Assembly: GCA_045603085.1 (NCBI GenBank)
Contig: JAZULL010000003.1
Coordinates: forward strand, 1 to 38,837
Direction of reading: 5' to 3'
Source of the DNA: SVQP01 sp045603085
GTDB lineage: Bacteria > Bacillota > Clostridia > Oscillospirales > CAG-272
DNA length: 38,837 nucleotides
Below, piece after piece: positions 38,770 through 38,837 of this stretch. How positions within the stretch are numbered: position 1 is the first letter of the stretch; every line of letters begins with the position of its first letter. A program made the position numbers and the translations under genes. The notes beneath the pieces are model-generated. The model was not told the DNA's origin, did not search any database, and saw only the letters and a list, made by a program, of their open reading frames with translations.

Positions 38770-38837
38770 TTAGTATTGTCCGTACTTGTGCACTGCGCGA
38801 TACATCGCAAGCACGTTTTCCACGGGGGAGTTGTCCT
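38770..38837 (-). CDS. 3' end of a gene, probably uroporphyrinogen-decarboxylase-like family
   Basis: Only the last 21 codons are in the window: DNSPVENVLAMYRAVHKYGQY-like ending then TAA (read in the frame that starts with a partial codon at 38837). The pattern of Pro-x-Glu-Asn-x-x-Ala-Met-x-x-Ala-Val-x-x-Tyr-Gly is what I recall from the C-terminus of URO-D/methyltransferase-like proteins of Clostridia. It is in the same orientation as the phosphoesterase gene, 21 bases away, so an operon is likely. Confidence 0.5.
   Translation of the reverse strand, partial: DNSPVENVLAMYRAVHKYGQY

Noticed and set aside
1..38837. Insertion sequences, prophage or integrative elements
   Set aside because: No transposase, integrase, phage structural gene or attachment-site repeat was found on either strand.

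Overview
The window reads as chromosomal DNA of an anaerobic, low-oxygen-adapted Clostridia member (Bacillota). Support: strong AGGAGG ribosome sites, near-consensus TTGACA-17-TATAAT promoters, many GTG/TTG starts, Thr/Glu/Pro-rich linkers behind lipoprotein signals, rubrerythrin beside a Fur-family regulator, DUF6472 and DUF1538 proteins, and a FliB-type protein. I cannot fix the genus. I see no rRNA, tRNA, CRISPR, prophage or insertion sequence; this is mostly ordinary chromosome, with regulatory DNA and several odd protein architectures as the interesting content.

Layout. 1-1143 (minus): proB-proA start of proline synthesis, with its own promoter. 1262-2203 (minus): a secreted polysaccharide-deacetylase lipoprotein with its own promoter and terminator. 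2258-10066 (minus): one compact operon aroF-tyrA-aroB-aroA-aroC-(unknown)-aroE/K-aroQ, holding every step from DAHP to chorismate plus prephenate dehydrogenase. Its 200-nt leader (10101-10305) carries a consensus promoter, a 19-residue leader peptide MRHTFANSDIFLYYYGFPM with three consecutive Tyr codons, a perfectly placed 10-bp antiterminator, and a strong terminator. This looks like ribosome-mediated attenuation by Tyr (possibly Phe), and it is the strongest finding here.

10399-12877 (plus): VanZ-like membrane protein, LytTR response regulator, MutY. 13056-17319 (plus): GH28-like beta-helix protein, membrane-anchored alpha/beta hydrolase, M3-like peptidase lipoprotein. 17320-17792: gene-free, hairpin-rich palindromic element. 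17793-20050 (minus): double PII-like protein with a DUF1538 membrane protein. 20207-21462 (plus): two-gene ThrE-type exporter. 21635-24300 (plus): a sugar operon with an XRE-PfkB fusion, a D-lyxose-isomerase-like protein and a class II aldolase. 24340-24480: a second palindromic array of the same design as the first.

24493-26529: DUF6472 protein (minus), small membrane protein, Fur/PerR-like regulator and rubrerythrin. 26791-29839 (plus): polar amino-acid ABC transporter, whose permease carries an unusual 200-residue extracytoplasmic insert. 29951-30214: tiny lipoprotein. 30251-34060 (minus): FliB-like cysteine-rich protein, APH-like kinase, MFS transporter, metzincin-like protein. 34198-37582 (plus): surface protein with an Ig-like domain and anchored C-terminus, then a GH99-like lipoprotein. 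37624-38837 (minus): metallophosphoesterase, preceded by the 3' end of a URO-D-like gene.

Together the genes point to a free-standing amino-acid biosynthesis capacity (Pro, aromatic) combined with carbohydrate scavenging and surface functions. All functional calls rest on motif recognition by eye; no database search was run.
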